From: Chloroflexota bacterium
GTDB lineage: Bacteria; Chloroflexota; Limnocylindria; Limnocylindrales; CSP1-4
DNA length: 64,000 bases
Direction: 5' to 3'
Assembly (NCBI GenBank): GCA_019637815.1
Contig: JAHBUZ010000009.1
Coordinates: 1-64,000, forward strand
Both the position numbers and the translations under genes were made by a program. The stretch's first letter is position 1. Every line of letters begins with the position of its first letter. The notes under the pieces were generated by a model. The model saw only the letters and a list, made by a program, of their open reading frames with translations, did not search any database and was not told the origin of the DNA. Shown here piece by piece: positions 9,061-16,967 of this stretch.

Positions 9061-10674
9061 AACGTCCCGGGCGACCTGCCACAGCTGCCGGCGTGCCGCA
9101 TCCCAGGCCCCGAGCGAGCCGAGCGCGGTGGCATCCACCGCATCCGCCACCCCGGTCCGGAGATCCGCCGCCAACCGGTCCGCCCACCGCCCACCGAGCC
9201 GGTCCGCGTGGCGTACCAGCAGCCACGAGAGTCCCCACGTGCCGAGGATGCCGATGAGCACCAGCAGCGCGGGCATGGGCATCCCGCCGAGGATCGGCAG
9301 GTCGATGGCCGCGGCGGGCAGCTGGCTGCCGGTCGCGAAGCCAGCCACGATCCACGCGACACCCGTGATGAGCGCCACCGTGGCGAGCACCTGGCCGAGA
9401 CCGATGAGCGGCCACGCACGACTGGTCGGCAGGGGTGCGCTCGCCGCCGGGCCGGTCACCGTCCGGTCGACCGCGGCCGCCAGCCGCGTCACGAGCCCAT
9501 CGCTGTCGCCGGTGGCCGCAGCCGCGCCCCGAGCGGCCGGTGGCAACGCCGCGAGGCCCTCCGCGATCGCGGCACGCACCGGGAGCGTGGCAGGGACGAG
9601 GCTGCCCCGGTCGCGCCAGCGGAGGAGATAGCCCTGCGGGTCGGCGAGTCGCTCCGGGCGGCCCGTCCCACGGTCCAGGAGGCCCCGGATGCGTGCCAGC
9701 AGCCCGCCACCCTGGCCACGCGCGGCCTGCCGGGTCGCGGCGATGGCCTGTGCGCGGAGTCCCGTGAGCCCCACCACGTCCAGGACGGCGGCGGTCGTGG
9801 CGTCGATGGCGGCCCGGCGCCGGTCAGCGGTGAGCAGTGGCTCCGGCGGCAGGGGCCCGTCGGTGCCGGCGGCCCGTGCGAGGTCCGCGAGTGCGGCCGT
9901 GGCGGCGCGCCCTTGTCGGTCGCGGACCACGTCGCGGGCATGCACACCATCGGCCAGCCAGCCGCGCAGCGCATCGAGGTCACCGTGGGCGGACACGGGC
10001 AGGATCGGCATCGACGGCAGGTGCTCCTGCGCGAGTCGCGCCGCGACGTCATCACGCAGCATGGGCAGGTCACCGGACGTGACGCGGTCGGTCTTGTTGA
10101 GCACGAACGCCTGACGGGCGAGCCGCGACGCCCAGCGCGCGAGATATCGGTCGTGGAGGACCGAATCGGCGTACTTCTCGGGATCGGAGACCCACGCCAC
10201 CGCGTCCACCCTGGGCAGGGCCGCGTCCACGCGCGCAGCGTGCTCGGCGGCCACCGAGTCGAGGTCCGGCAGGTCCAGCAGCACCACCTGGGCCAGCGGG
10301 TCCGGAGCGGCGTCGTCCGCCGCGGGCCGGAGACGCACGGTGGCACCGCCGAGCCAGTCGAGCAGGGGACCGGTGGCATCGGCATGGGCGGCGGGTACCC
10401 ATGCCACGGCATGGGTCGTGGTCGGTCGCTGGACCCCGGTATCGCTCAGGTCGTCGCCGGCGAGCGCGTTGAGGATGCTCGACTTGCCGACGCCGGTCCC
10501 GCCCGCGAGCGCGAGCACGTACAGGTCGCCAGGGAATCCACCACGTGCCCGGATGACCGCGGCGGCCTCGGTCGCCGGGATGGGATCGAGGCCGAGGGTG
10601 GTGGCGGCTTCCGCGGCGCGCACCAGTCGATCGAGGAGCACGTCTGCGGCAGCGAGCCCGGACGCGTCGGTCAT
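9049..10674 (-). CDS. YfjP/dynamin-like GTPase with two membrane segments
   Basis: A 541-residue protein. The N-terminal G domain carries the P-loop GGTGVGKSS (about 58-66), DLPDLDS (G3) and NKTD (G4). Two hydrophobic segments near residues 440-500 form a membrane hairpin before a short basic tail. This is the layout of bacterial YfjP-like/dynamin-related membrane GTPases, which in actinobacteria and relatives come in adjacent pairs and are linked to membrane remodelling or division. Its ATG overlaps the stop of the upstream GTPase gene by 4 bases (TCAT on the plus strand). Confidence 0.85.
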   Translation of the reverse strand: MTDASGLAAADVLLDRLVRAAEAATTLGLDPIPATEAAAVIRARGGFPGDLYVLALAGGTGVGKSSILNALAGDDLSDTGVQRPTTTHAVAWVPAAHADATGPLLDWLGGATVRLRPAADDAAPDPLAQVVLLDLPDLDSVAAEHAARVDAALPRVDAVAWVSDPEKYADSVLHDRYLARWASRLARQAFVLNKTDRVTSGDLPMLRDDVAARLAQEHLPSMPILPVSAHGDLDALRGWLADGVHARDVVRDRQGRAATAALADLARAAGTDGPLPPEPLLTADRRRAAIDATTAAVLDVVGLTGLRAQAIAATRQAARGQGGGLLARIRGLLDRGTGRPERLADPQGYLLRWRDRGSLVPATLPVRAAIAEGLAALPPAARGAAAATGDSDGLVTRLAAAVDRTVTGPAASAPLPTSRAWPLIGLGQVLATVALITGVAWIVAGFATGSQLPAAAIDLPILGGMPMPALLVLIGILGTWGLSWLLVRHADRLGGRWADRLAADLRTGVADAVDATALGSLGAWDAARRQLWQVARDVPAT

Positions 10675-12380
10675 GCGACCGCGCGCAGCTCGGCCGACAG
10701 CGCCCGGACGGTGTCCACGGTCGGCAGCAGTCGGTCGAAGCGTCGACGCTCCTCGTCCAGGAGCGTCCGCAGGCGATCGGCGAGGTCGTCCCGCGCGTGG
10801 TCGATCATCTCCTGGACGGCGGCCTCGCCGAACAGCGCGTTCATCAGCTTCTGGTTGAGATACGCGGTCGCCGCCGCGATGCCCGCCTCCGCGCCCGTGA
10901 TGCCACCGGTGTGCGCGAACACGCCGAGCATGATGGTCACGGCACCCGCGTTGACGCCGAGCGAGAGGCCACGTGCCACGCCTCGCTTCGTGGCGCCGGT
11001 CGCCGCGACATCGGACGCGATCGAGGCCATCCATTCGCGGAGACTCAGGGCGGCACGCTCGCGCAGGTCCGGGGATGCGGCCCAGAGCGCCGGATGGTCC
11101 GCGAGCAGGGCCATGCCGTCGGGATCGGCGCTCCAGTGGTCGGCGGTGCGACGTGCCGCATCGTCCGCGGTCGCCACCACGAGCGACGCCAGGTCGTCGG
11201 TCACCCCGCGCTCCACGGCCGTGACGGGGGCGGGTGGCGCACCCCGGACGAGCGTCGTGAGCGCGGCGCGCACCCGACCGATGCCGCTGGAGAACCAGCG
11301 GGTCACCTGGTCCGCACCCACGAACGAGTGCCACTGCGCGACCACCTCGCCTCGCAGCACGTCGCCGCCGTTCACGCGCTCCAGCAGCAGCACCAGCTCC
11401 TGGGCGTGATCCTCCACGGCCCGCAGCCGCAGCCGGTCGGCATCCTCGGCGAGCGTCTCGAGGTCGGCGGCGATGGACGTGGCGAGCGGCGCGATGCCGG
11501 CGAGTGCTCCGGCAAGGGCACGTGCCGCCAGGGCCCGTCGCGCGTCCCGGTCCGCGGCGAGCGTGTCCAGGCGTGTGGTCAGTGACGCTGCCGCGGCGCC
11601 GGTGAGGCCCGGTCCGTCCGCGGCGAGCGCCCCTTCGGGGATGCCCAGCACGACCTCCACGGGGATCGCGGCGCGCTCCAGCATCGCGCGGACGTCCGCG
11701 AGCACATGCTCCTGGTCGGACGCGTCCGGTGGCATGCGATTGACGACCACGAGCAGGGGCATGCCGCGTTCCGCGATGCGCGCGAGGACGTCCCACGGCA
11801 CGCGGTCCGCATAGCGCGTCGCGGTGGTCACGAACAGGCACAGGTCCGAGCGCTCCAGCAGCGCATCCGCGAGGGCCCGGTTGTCATGCTCCACGGAGTC
11901 GATGTCCGGTGCGTCGACCAGCACGATGCCGGGGCGGGCACCGGTCGAGGTGTGCCGGAGACGCTCGGCGGGGATCGCGGCGAGCGGGCCGTCGGCTCCG
12001 GTGGCCCATGCATGGTCGGGTGGCGCGGCCACGACCACCGCGTGGCGGGTCGTCGGCCGCAGCACGCCCGGCTCCGAGACGAGCGACCCGGCCAGGGTGT
12101 TCGTGATGGTCGACTTGCCCGAGCCGGTGGGGCCGATGAGCACGACCAGGAGGGGCGCGTCCAGGTCCCGGGCACGCGGCGCGAGATAGCCCTCCACGTG
12201 GTCCAGCAGCTCCCGGGCACGCTGGCGCGGGCCGGGCGTGTCCGAAGGGCTGGCGGGTGCCTCCGGGTCACGACCGAGGGCACGCTCGTGGTCGGCGACG
12301 AGCGACCACGAGCGACGCGCGAGGTCGTCGAGCATCCCGACCCGGGCGGTCAGCGCGTCGGCGTCGAGCGGCTCGGTCAT
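10671..12380 (-). CDS. Dynamin-like GTPase, partner of the downstream GTPase
   Basis: A 569-residue protein with P-loop GPTGSGKST (about 83-91), G3 DAPDIDS and a degenerate G4 (NRMP in place of NKxD). A long helical region follows. A moderately hydrophobic stretch near 460-500 (AGAVTIMLGVF) may be a membrane paddle. It overlaps both neighbours by 4 bases: the upstream N-formylglutamate amidohydrolase stop and the downstream GTPase start. It is therefore the middle gene of a three-gene operon and probably forms a heteromer with its partner. Confidence 0.82.
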   Translation of the reverse strand: MTEPLDADALTARVGMLDDLARRSWSLVADHERALGRDPEAPASPSDTPGPRQRARELLDHVEGYLAPRARDLDAPLLVVLIGPTGSGKSTITNTLAGSLVSEPGVLRPTTRHAVVVAAPPDHAWATGADGPLAAIPAERLRHTSTGARPGIVLVDAPDIDSVEHDNRALADALLERSDLCLFVTTATRYADRVPWDVLARIAERGMPLLVVVNRMPPDASDQEHVLADVRAMLERAAIPVEVVLGIPEGALAADGPGLTGAAAASLTTRLDTLAADRDARRALAARALAGALAGIAPLATSIAADLETLAEDADRLRLRAVEDHAQELVLLLERVNGGDVLRGEVVAQWHSFVGADQVTRWFSSGIGRVRAALTTLVRGAPPAPVTAVERGVTDDLASLVVATADDAARRTADHWSADPDGMALLADHPALWAASPDLRERAALSLREWMASIASDVAATGATKRGVARGLSLGVNAGAVTIMLGVFAHTGGITGAEAGIAAATAYLNQKLMNALFGEAAVQEMIDHARDDLADRLRTLLDEERRRFDRLLPTVDTVRALSAELRAVA

Positions 12381-13321
12381 CGGTCCAGTATCGGCGGGAC
12401 CTCGCCGCTCGGCGAGTCGCTCGCCATCGGTGGGATGTTGGCGGTTCCGGGTTCGATGGCGGCCGATGGGCCGCCTGTCATCGGTGGGGTGTTGGCGGCC
12501 ATCGTGAACGGCAGGCCGGCCGCGACGCAGGCCCGCTCGATGGCGGCGGCGACGTCCGGCCAATCGGGCCGCAACGTGCCGGTCGTCTCGTCGCAGTAGA
12601 GGCCGCGGCGGACCTCCAGCATCACCGCGGTCACCCGCGGGTCCGTGCGATATCGATCGAGTGGCACCAGGGCCCCGGCGAACGGCGAATCGCGCCGCAC
12701 CCGGAAGCCCTCGCCACGCAGCGCGGTCTCCAGCGCGTCGGCGAGCGTCGGCGGTGTGTGCCAGTCGTCCGTGCCCACGCACACATCGGGTCGGTCGGGC
12801 GCCTGGTCCGCCTCGGAGGGGAGGGGGTGGCTGCCGAAGGAGTGGCAGTCGAGCACGAGGCATCGATCGAAGCGGTCGAGTCGTTCGGTCACGAGCTGCG
12901 CGAGGAGCGCGTGGTGGGGTCGATACAGGGTCTCGATCCAGCGAGCGCGCAGGGCCCCGTCGGGGCGGCGCAATGGTCGGCCGTCGTGGGTGTGGGTGTA
13001 CACGACCCCCTGGCCGACCCGCTCCATGGGCTCCGCGGCGGGATCGAGGAAGCGCTCCGGGTCGAGCACCAGGCGCGAGGGCTCGAACACGATGGCGGTC
13101 GCGCCGCGGCGGGTGACCCAGTCGAACAGCCGATCGGTGTGCCAGTCGGTCATGACCAGCTGTTCCCGGGTGAGCGCGATGTCATCGAGCAGGATGGTCG
13201 CGCGGGCGTCGGCGGCGATGCGCGTACCGGCGTGCGGGACGTGGGCGATGACGGGGGCATCCGGCGCGCTGGCGCGGAGGACGCGTGACGGTGCGAGGAG
13301 TGGCCCGTCGCCGCGGGCCAC
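12377..13321 (-). CDS. N-formylglutamate amidohydrolase family protein
   Basis: A 314-residue zinc-hydrolase family protein. Visible landmarks are HVPHAGT near the N terminus, DWHTD, RPHH, LDCHSFGSHPLP and LEVRRGLY, as in FGase/HutG-type enzymes that deformylate N-formyl-amino acids. The last 35 or so residues (AANTPPM...TANIPPM) are low-complexity and encoded by a local duplication (about 12410-12510), so the original C terminus was probably shorter. The GTG start at 13321 has no clear ribosome site. First gene of the operon with two GTPases, an unusual pairing. Confidence 0.8.
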   Translation of the reverse strand: MARGDGPLLAPSRVLRASAPDAPVIAHVPHAGTRIAADARATILLDDIALTREQLVMTDWHTDRLFDWVTRRGATAIVFEPSRLVLDPERFLDPAAEPMERVGQGVVYTHTHDGRPLRRPDGALRARWIETLYRPHHALLAQLVTERLDRFDRCLVLDCHSFGSHPLPSEADQAPDRPDVCVGTDDWHTPPTLADALETALRGEGFRVRRDSPFAGALVPLDRYRTDPRVTAVMLEVRRGLYCDETTGTLRPDWPDVAAAIERACVAAGLPFTMAANTPPMTGGPSAAIEPGTANIPPMASDSPSGEVPPILDR

Positions 13322-13350
13322 TGCGCTGAGTGACCGGTGCGTGGCCGGAC

Positions 13351-14034
13351 TCAGCGGCTGGCTCCCGTGCGTGGCCGGGCGAGCGTATCGAGCGTCTCGA
13401 TGGTCACCAGGTCGATGCCCGCGCTCGGCGCCGTCTGCGCGTCGAGGCGGACTAGGCAGGAGAGCGCCGCATCGAACACCACCAGGCCGACCGTCAGCCG
13501 CTCGTCCTCCTCGGCGGCGTGCTGGTGTGCGTCATCGAGCTGATGGAGCACGTCCGCCCCGACGCCACGGGCGCCCCATTTGCAGTCGTGCGCCTCGGCA
13601 GCACCGGCTCGCTCGACGGTCACGTCGTACGGGTGGATCTCGGCGCGGACGCCATCGAACAGGATGCGTCGCTCCCGCTTCACCGCGTCACCGGCACGTC
13701 TCGCCAGGAGCCGGGCGGTCAGCTCCTCCACGAGCGCGCCGCGGTACTGGTCACGCACGCCGGCGCCACGTTCTGCGATGGCGAGCACGGCGCCGAGCAC
13801 CCGCTCAGCGTGGGCGCGGGTCGCGTCCTCCGCGGTCGGACCGAAGAGTGTCGGGAAGCAGGTCCGCCAGCCGTCCGGCTCGAGCGTCTCCCCGTTCATC
13901 ACGGCACGCGCCATGACCCGCTCGCCGAGCGACGCGTCGAGGAGCGCCTCGGCAGCGGCGTGGACCAGCGGGTCCGCCTGGATGCGCGCGTAGGTCGCGG
14001 CGCGGGCGTCCGGGGCCGCGTCCTGGAACCTCAT
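13351..14034 (-). CDS. PD-(D/E)XK nuclease-like protein of unknown role
   Basis: A 227-residue soluble protein I cannot assign to a named family. The C-terminal half has a restriction-endonuclease-like pattern: an acidic residue in HPYDVTVE, then HDCKW (D-x-K) after a strand-turn, then a helix with QLDDAHQH. Catalytic activity is inferred from this only. Its ATG overlaps by 4 bases the stop of a 43-codon frame, which in turn overlaps a third small gene, so the three are co-translated. Confidence 0.6.
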   Translation of the reverse strand: MRFQDAAPDARAATYARIQADPLVHAAAEALLDASLGERVMARAVMNGETLEPDGWRTCFPTLFGPTAEDATRAHAERVLGAVLAIAERGAGVRDQYRGALVEELTARLLARRAGDAVKRERRILFDGVRAEIHPYDVTVERAGAAEAHDCKWGARGVGADVLHQLDDAHQHAAEEDERLTVGLVVFDAALSCLVRLDAQTAPSAGIDLVTIETLDTLARPRTGASR

Positions 14035-14162
14035 CGGCCTGGCCCGGGGGTGGAGGTTCGCTGCGCGGCTGTGGCGGCGGCGGTCGTGCTCGCGTCGGCC
14101 GTGCCGGCGTCCGCGGTCGTGCCGGCGTCCGCGGTCGTGCTCGTGCCGGTGGCAGTGGTCAT
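14031..14162 (-). CDS. Possible 43-residue Thr/Ala-rich linker ORF between two coupled genes
   Basis: A tiny frame (MTTATGTSTTADAG... to STPGPGR). Its start overlaps the upstream stop by 4 bases and its stop overlaps the downstream start by 4 bases. The sequence is an in-register 18-base tandem repeat, so the protein is low complexity. It could be a real coupling cistron, or an expanded repeat that once joined two domains in one frame. No function can be read from it. Confidence 0.4.
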   Translation of the reverse strand: MTTATGTSTTADAGTTADAGTADASTTAAATAAQRTSTPGPGR

Positions 14163-14500
14163 GCGGCGCCCGCGGCGCTGCCGGTCGCGGCGGCCGTGCC
14201 TTCGTCGGCGCCGAGGGCCAGGAGGACCACCTGCGGGAACGTCGAGAGCCAGTCGATCGCCCGATGCGGATCCGTGATGCGCCCCGCCTCGTCGCAGATC
14301 CGCTCGATGGCCGCCGCCTGGGCATCGCTGGCCGAGACGCCGGCGCGTGCCGTGGCGAGTGCGTCCAGCTCCTCGCGCCATGCGCCCGAGAGGTCCTGGA
14401 CGTAGCTCCATTCGTCGTCGATCCCCTCGCCGAGGTCGCTGAGTGCGACATACGTGGCGAGGGCCTGGGTCACGAGGTCGGCGATGGTGGGAGCAGGCAT
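14159..14500 (-). CDS. Small helical protein of unknown function
   Basis: A 113-residue acidic, mostly helical protein (MPAPTIADLVTQALATY...). No family recognised. I chose the ATG at 14500 because TACCAT, a good -10, ends exactly 7 bases upstream, which suits a leaderless start. An in-frame ATG at 14509 falls inside that element. The Ala/Gly-rich tail ends in the 4-base overlap with the linker ORF. It is first of three coupled genes ending with the nuclease-like protein. Confidence 0.6.
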   Translation of the reverse strand: MPAPTIADLVTQALATYVALSDLGEGIDDEWSYVQDLSGAWREELDALATARAGVSASDAQAAAIERICDEAGRITDPHRAIDWLSTFPQVVLLALGADEGTAAATGSAAGAA

Positions 14501-14614
14501 CCGCTGCATGGTAGGGGCTTGCGGTGGGAGGCGGCGTCGATGCACTGGTGCCACGCGGACGGCGCCACGAGTGCGAGGGCCCCGCGAGTGGCGTGCCGCG
14601 CGACTGCTGCGGTC

Positions 14615-14722
14615 ACGCGTGGCCGCACCCCGACGCGTGGCCGCACCCCGACGCGTGGCCGCACCCCGACGCGTGGCCGCACCCCGACGCGTGGCCGCAC
14701 CCCGACGCGTGGCCGCACCCCC
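14615..14722. repeat. 18-bp minisatellite, six near-identical copies
   Basis: Six head-to-tail copies of ACGCGTGGCCGCACCCCG; the last copy differs at its final base. Each carries the palindrome ACGCGT (an MluI site). It sits in the 232-base gap between the small helical protein gene and the 3' end of the MFS gene. Because 18 is a multiple of 3, every frame reads as a hexapeptide repeat, but none has a start signal. No spacers separate the units, so it is not a CRISPR. Confidence 0.9.
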
Positions 14723-14732
14723 CGCCGGTCGC

Positions 14733-16298
14733 TCAGCCGGCCGCCGCACCCGTCGCTCGCTGCGCGCGGAGCCGCGGCACCAGCACGAGCGTGGTCAGCA
14801 GTGCGATCGCGAGGCCGAGCAGGCACAGCGCCGTGAACCCGGCGACCTCGAGCATCACCCCGGAGCCGAGGCTGGCCACGGCGGACGACCCCCAGATGAG
14901 CGCGTCGGTGGTGCCTTCGAGGCGGGTCCGGTCGGCGCCGCGCAGCGAGCTGGCGAGCATCGCGGATCCGGCCACGAACCCCAGGTTCCAGCCGTACCCG
15001 ATGAGGAACAGCGCCGCGAACAGGACGACCCCGCCGTCCGGTGGTGCGAGCGCGGCCACGACCGCGGCGCCCGCCAGGACGATCGGCCCGAGGACCGCCA
15101 CCCGGAGCGCGCCCAGTCGGTCCGTGATGCGGCCCGTGACCGGCGACAGCGCGTACATGCCGAAGACATGGCCGCTGATGACCAGGCCGACCGCCCCGAT
15201 GTCGTGTCCATGGTCGGTCATGTGGAGCGGCGTCATGGTCATGATGAGGACCATCACGACCTGTCCCGCGATGAGCGCGAGGAGCGCCGTGGCCACGGCC
15301 GGCCGCATCAGCAGGTCCCGCGTGCGCTCCGGCAGGTCCCGGGCGCGCCCGGGCACGGACGAGGCCGAGGCGACACGCTCGTCGCCCGTGGATGGCCGGC
15401 CATCGGCAGCCGGAGCCGCTTCGGGCCCTGGGCCGTGCCGAGGGGTATCCGCGACCGCGAGCTCGGAGGGGTCGGGGCGCAGGCGCAGGAACGAGAGCAC
15501 CGCGGCCGCCGCCACGAACGCGAGCGGCACGAGGTAGACGCCCACCAGCGCGTCGCGCTCGGGCAGACCGGCGTGGTGTCCGGACCCGCCGATGAGTCCG
15601 CCCACGAACGTGCCCAGGTTCGGCCCGACGACCGCACCGACGGTCGCTCCCCAGACCACGGTCGCGACGGCCGATCCGCGTCGGACGCTGGGCACCATGG
15701 CGGCCGCCGCGTATCGCGACATGAGGTTCGCGCTGTTGGCGGTGCCCATCAGGAACGTGCCCCCCAGGAACAGGGGGAACGAGCCGAGCACGAGAGCGAG
15801 CATCGCCACGGCCGCGCCGGCAGCACCCACGAGATAGCCCACGGTGAGGCCGAACCGGCGACCTCGGCGGACCATGATCCCGGCGAGCACCGCCGAGCCG
15901 AGCGCCGAGCCCACCACCACCGCTGCAGCCGGTAGACCGGCGAGCGCCGCGCTTCCCGACAGTAGCTCCGCGGCGATCGCGGCGATCGTGGAGGCGGCGA
16001 TGTATCCGGTGCTGCCGAGCGCGACCCCGGCGAACAGGGTCCGGAGCGCCCGTCGACGCGCCGCCTCGAGCCTCGCCGCCTCAGGCTCGGCCGCCTCAGG
16101 CTCGGCCGCCTGGAGCCTCGCCGCCTCAGGCTCGGCCACCTCGAGCGCGACGGCATCGAACGCGACTGGATCGGTGGCCCCACCCGGCGCTCCCCGCGGA
16201 CCGACCGCATCAGCCGATGGCTCGTCGAGCGCCCTCCCGGACCCGACACCTGCCGGCGCGCCACCCACCCCCCGGGGATCCTCCGGTTCGTCCCTCAC
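14733..16298 (-). CDS. MFS transporter with low-complexity N-terminal extension
   Basis: A 521-residue major-facilitator protein with about 12 hydrophobic segments and a variable central loop between the two halves (about residues 275-315). The first 80 or so residues precede the first membrane segment and contain an imperfect AEPEAARLEA-type repeat encoded by tandem duplication (about 16050-16145). The GTG start at 16298 overlaps the Rrf2 stop by 4 bases (GTGA), fixing the start and making an operon with that regulator. Substrate unknown; linkage to an Rrf2 regulator and divergent nirK suggests nitrogen-oxide or metal stress. Confidence 0.8.
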   Translation of the reverse strand: MRDEPEDPRGVGGAPAGVGSGRALDEPSADAVGPRGAPGGATDPVAFDAVALEVAEPEAARLQAAEPEAAEPEAARLEAARRRALRTLFAGVALGSTGYIAASTIAAIAAELLSGSAALAGLPAAAVVVGSALGSAVLAGIMVRRGRRFGLTVGYLVGAAGAAVAMLALVLGSFPLFLGGTFLMGTANSANLMSRYAAAAMVPSVRRGSAVATVVWGATVGAVVGPNLGTFVGGLIGGSGHHAGLPERDALVGVYLVPLAFVAAAAVLSFLRLRPDPSELAVADTPRHGPGPEAAPAADGRPSTGDERVASASSVPGRARDLPERTRDLLMRPAVATALLALIAGQVVMVLIMTMTPLHMTDHGHDIGAVGLVISGHVFGMYALSPVTGRITDRLGALRVAVLGPIVLAGAAVVAALAPPDGGVVLFAALFLIGYGWNLGFVAGSAMLASSLRGADRTRLEGTTDALIWGSSAVASLGSGVMLEVAGFTALCLLGLAIALLTTLVLVPRLRAQRATGAAAG

Positions 16299-16720
16299 GA
16301 GCTGGCCGGGCGAGCGGACCGGGCGACCACCGATGCGATGGTGGCGTCCGCGAGCTCCGCGAGGAGCGCGTCCTGGGCCGCCGCGAACACCTCGTGGACA
16401 TCGCAGGCGCCATCGCGCTGGCATGGCGCGTCCCGCAGCACGCACGAGCGACGTCGAACGTCCCCCTCGACCGCCTGGACCACCGCCAGCAGGCTCAGGT
16501 CGTCCGGCGAGACGGCCAGTCGATAGCCACCTGCACGGCCGAGTCGGGTCTCCACGATGCTCGCCTGGACGAGGTCCGTCATCACCTGGGCGACGAACCG
16601 GCGAGGGATGGCGGTCTCCTGCGCCAGCCGGGGAGCCGCCACGAGGTCGGGGGCGTGCCGGGCGAGCGCGACCACGGCACGGATCGCGTAGTCCCCCTTG
16701 CGGGTCAGCTCCAGTCGCAT
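16295..16720 (-). CDS. Rrf2-family transcriptional regulator, probable Fe-S sensor
   Basis: A 141-residue winged-helix regulator (MRLELTRKGDYAIRAVV start, typical of Rrf2). Three Cys lie in the signature region, C-x6-C-x5-C (CVLRDAPCQRDGAC, about 92-105), close to the cluster ligands of NsrR/IscR. It likely senses NO or Fe-S status. CAGACT ends 7 bases before the ATG, so its mRNA may be leaderless. It is divergent from nirK across 247 bases and is the obvious candidate to control it. Confidence 0.88.
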   Translation of the reverse strand: MRLELTRKGDYAIRAVVALARHAPDLVAAPRLAQETAIPRRFVAQVMTDLVQASIVETRLGRAGGYRLAVSPDDLSLLAVVQAVEGDVRRRSCVLRDAPCQRDGACDVHEVFAAAQDALLAELADATIASVVARSARPASS

Positions 16721-16890
16721 GTCATCCAGTCTGCCTCAGGTGACGAGCCGGGGAACGGCTCGATGGCGGCTCCGGGTGTCGCTCGGGCCGGGAGCGGGCA
16801 CGTCCCGGGTGGGGCGCGCCCATGGCGGGCCGGATGGCCCATCGAACGGGCCGGATGGCCCGTCCATCCGGCACATCCCACGCCTCGGCG

Positions 16891-16967
16891 CTAAATGATA
16901 AGTTGCACGCTACATATTCATTCCAACGACCGCCGGCGACGCCTGGGGCGACCGGCAGGGAGGAACC
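16891..16967 (+). promoter_or_regulatory. AT-rich promoter/operator region and ribosome site of nirK
   Basis: An island of about 30 bases (16891-16921) is strikingly AT-rich for this DNA. It contains AATGA near its left end and TCATT at its right end (inverted arms about 19 bases apart), plus TTGCAC and TACATATT as possible promoter elements. GGGAGG (about 16958-16963) precedes the nirK ATG. The Rrf2 protein is the likely ligand, but the dyad is weak. The rest of the 247-base gap has a short duplication of GGGCCGGATGGCCC (about 16828-16861). Confidence 0.5.

Noticed and set aside
8842..11409. An 855-codon plus-strand frame
   Set aside because: Antisense to the GTPase operon, which has clear family motifs; composition typical of GC-rich shadow frames.
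14615..14722. CRISPR-like array
   Set aside because: Units are contiguous with no spacers and no cas genes nearby.
14470..14826. Hexapeptide-repeat frames on both strands over the minisatellite
   Set aside because: Any 18-base repeat is open in all frames; none has a start signal.
16891..16925. A true NsrR palindrome upstream of nirK
   Set aside because: Only five-base arms (AATGA/TCATT) 19 bases apart match; too weak to call a defined operator.
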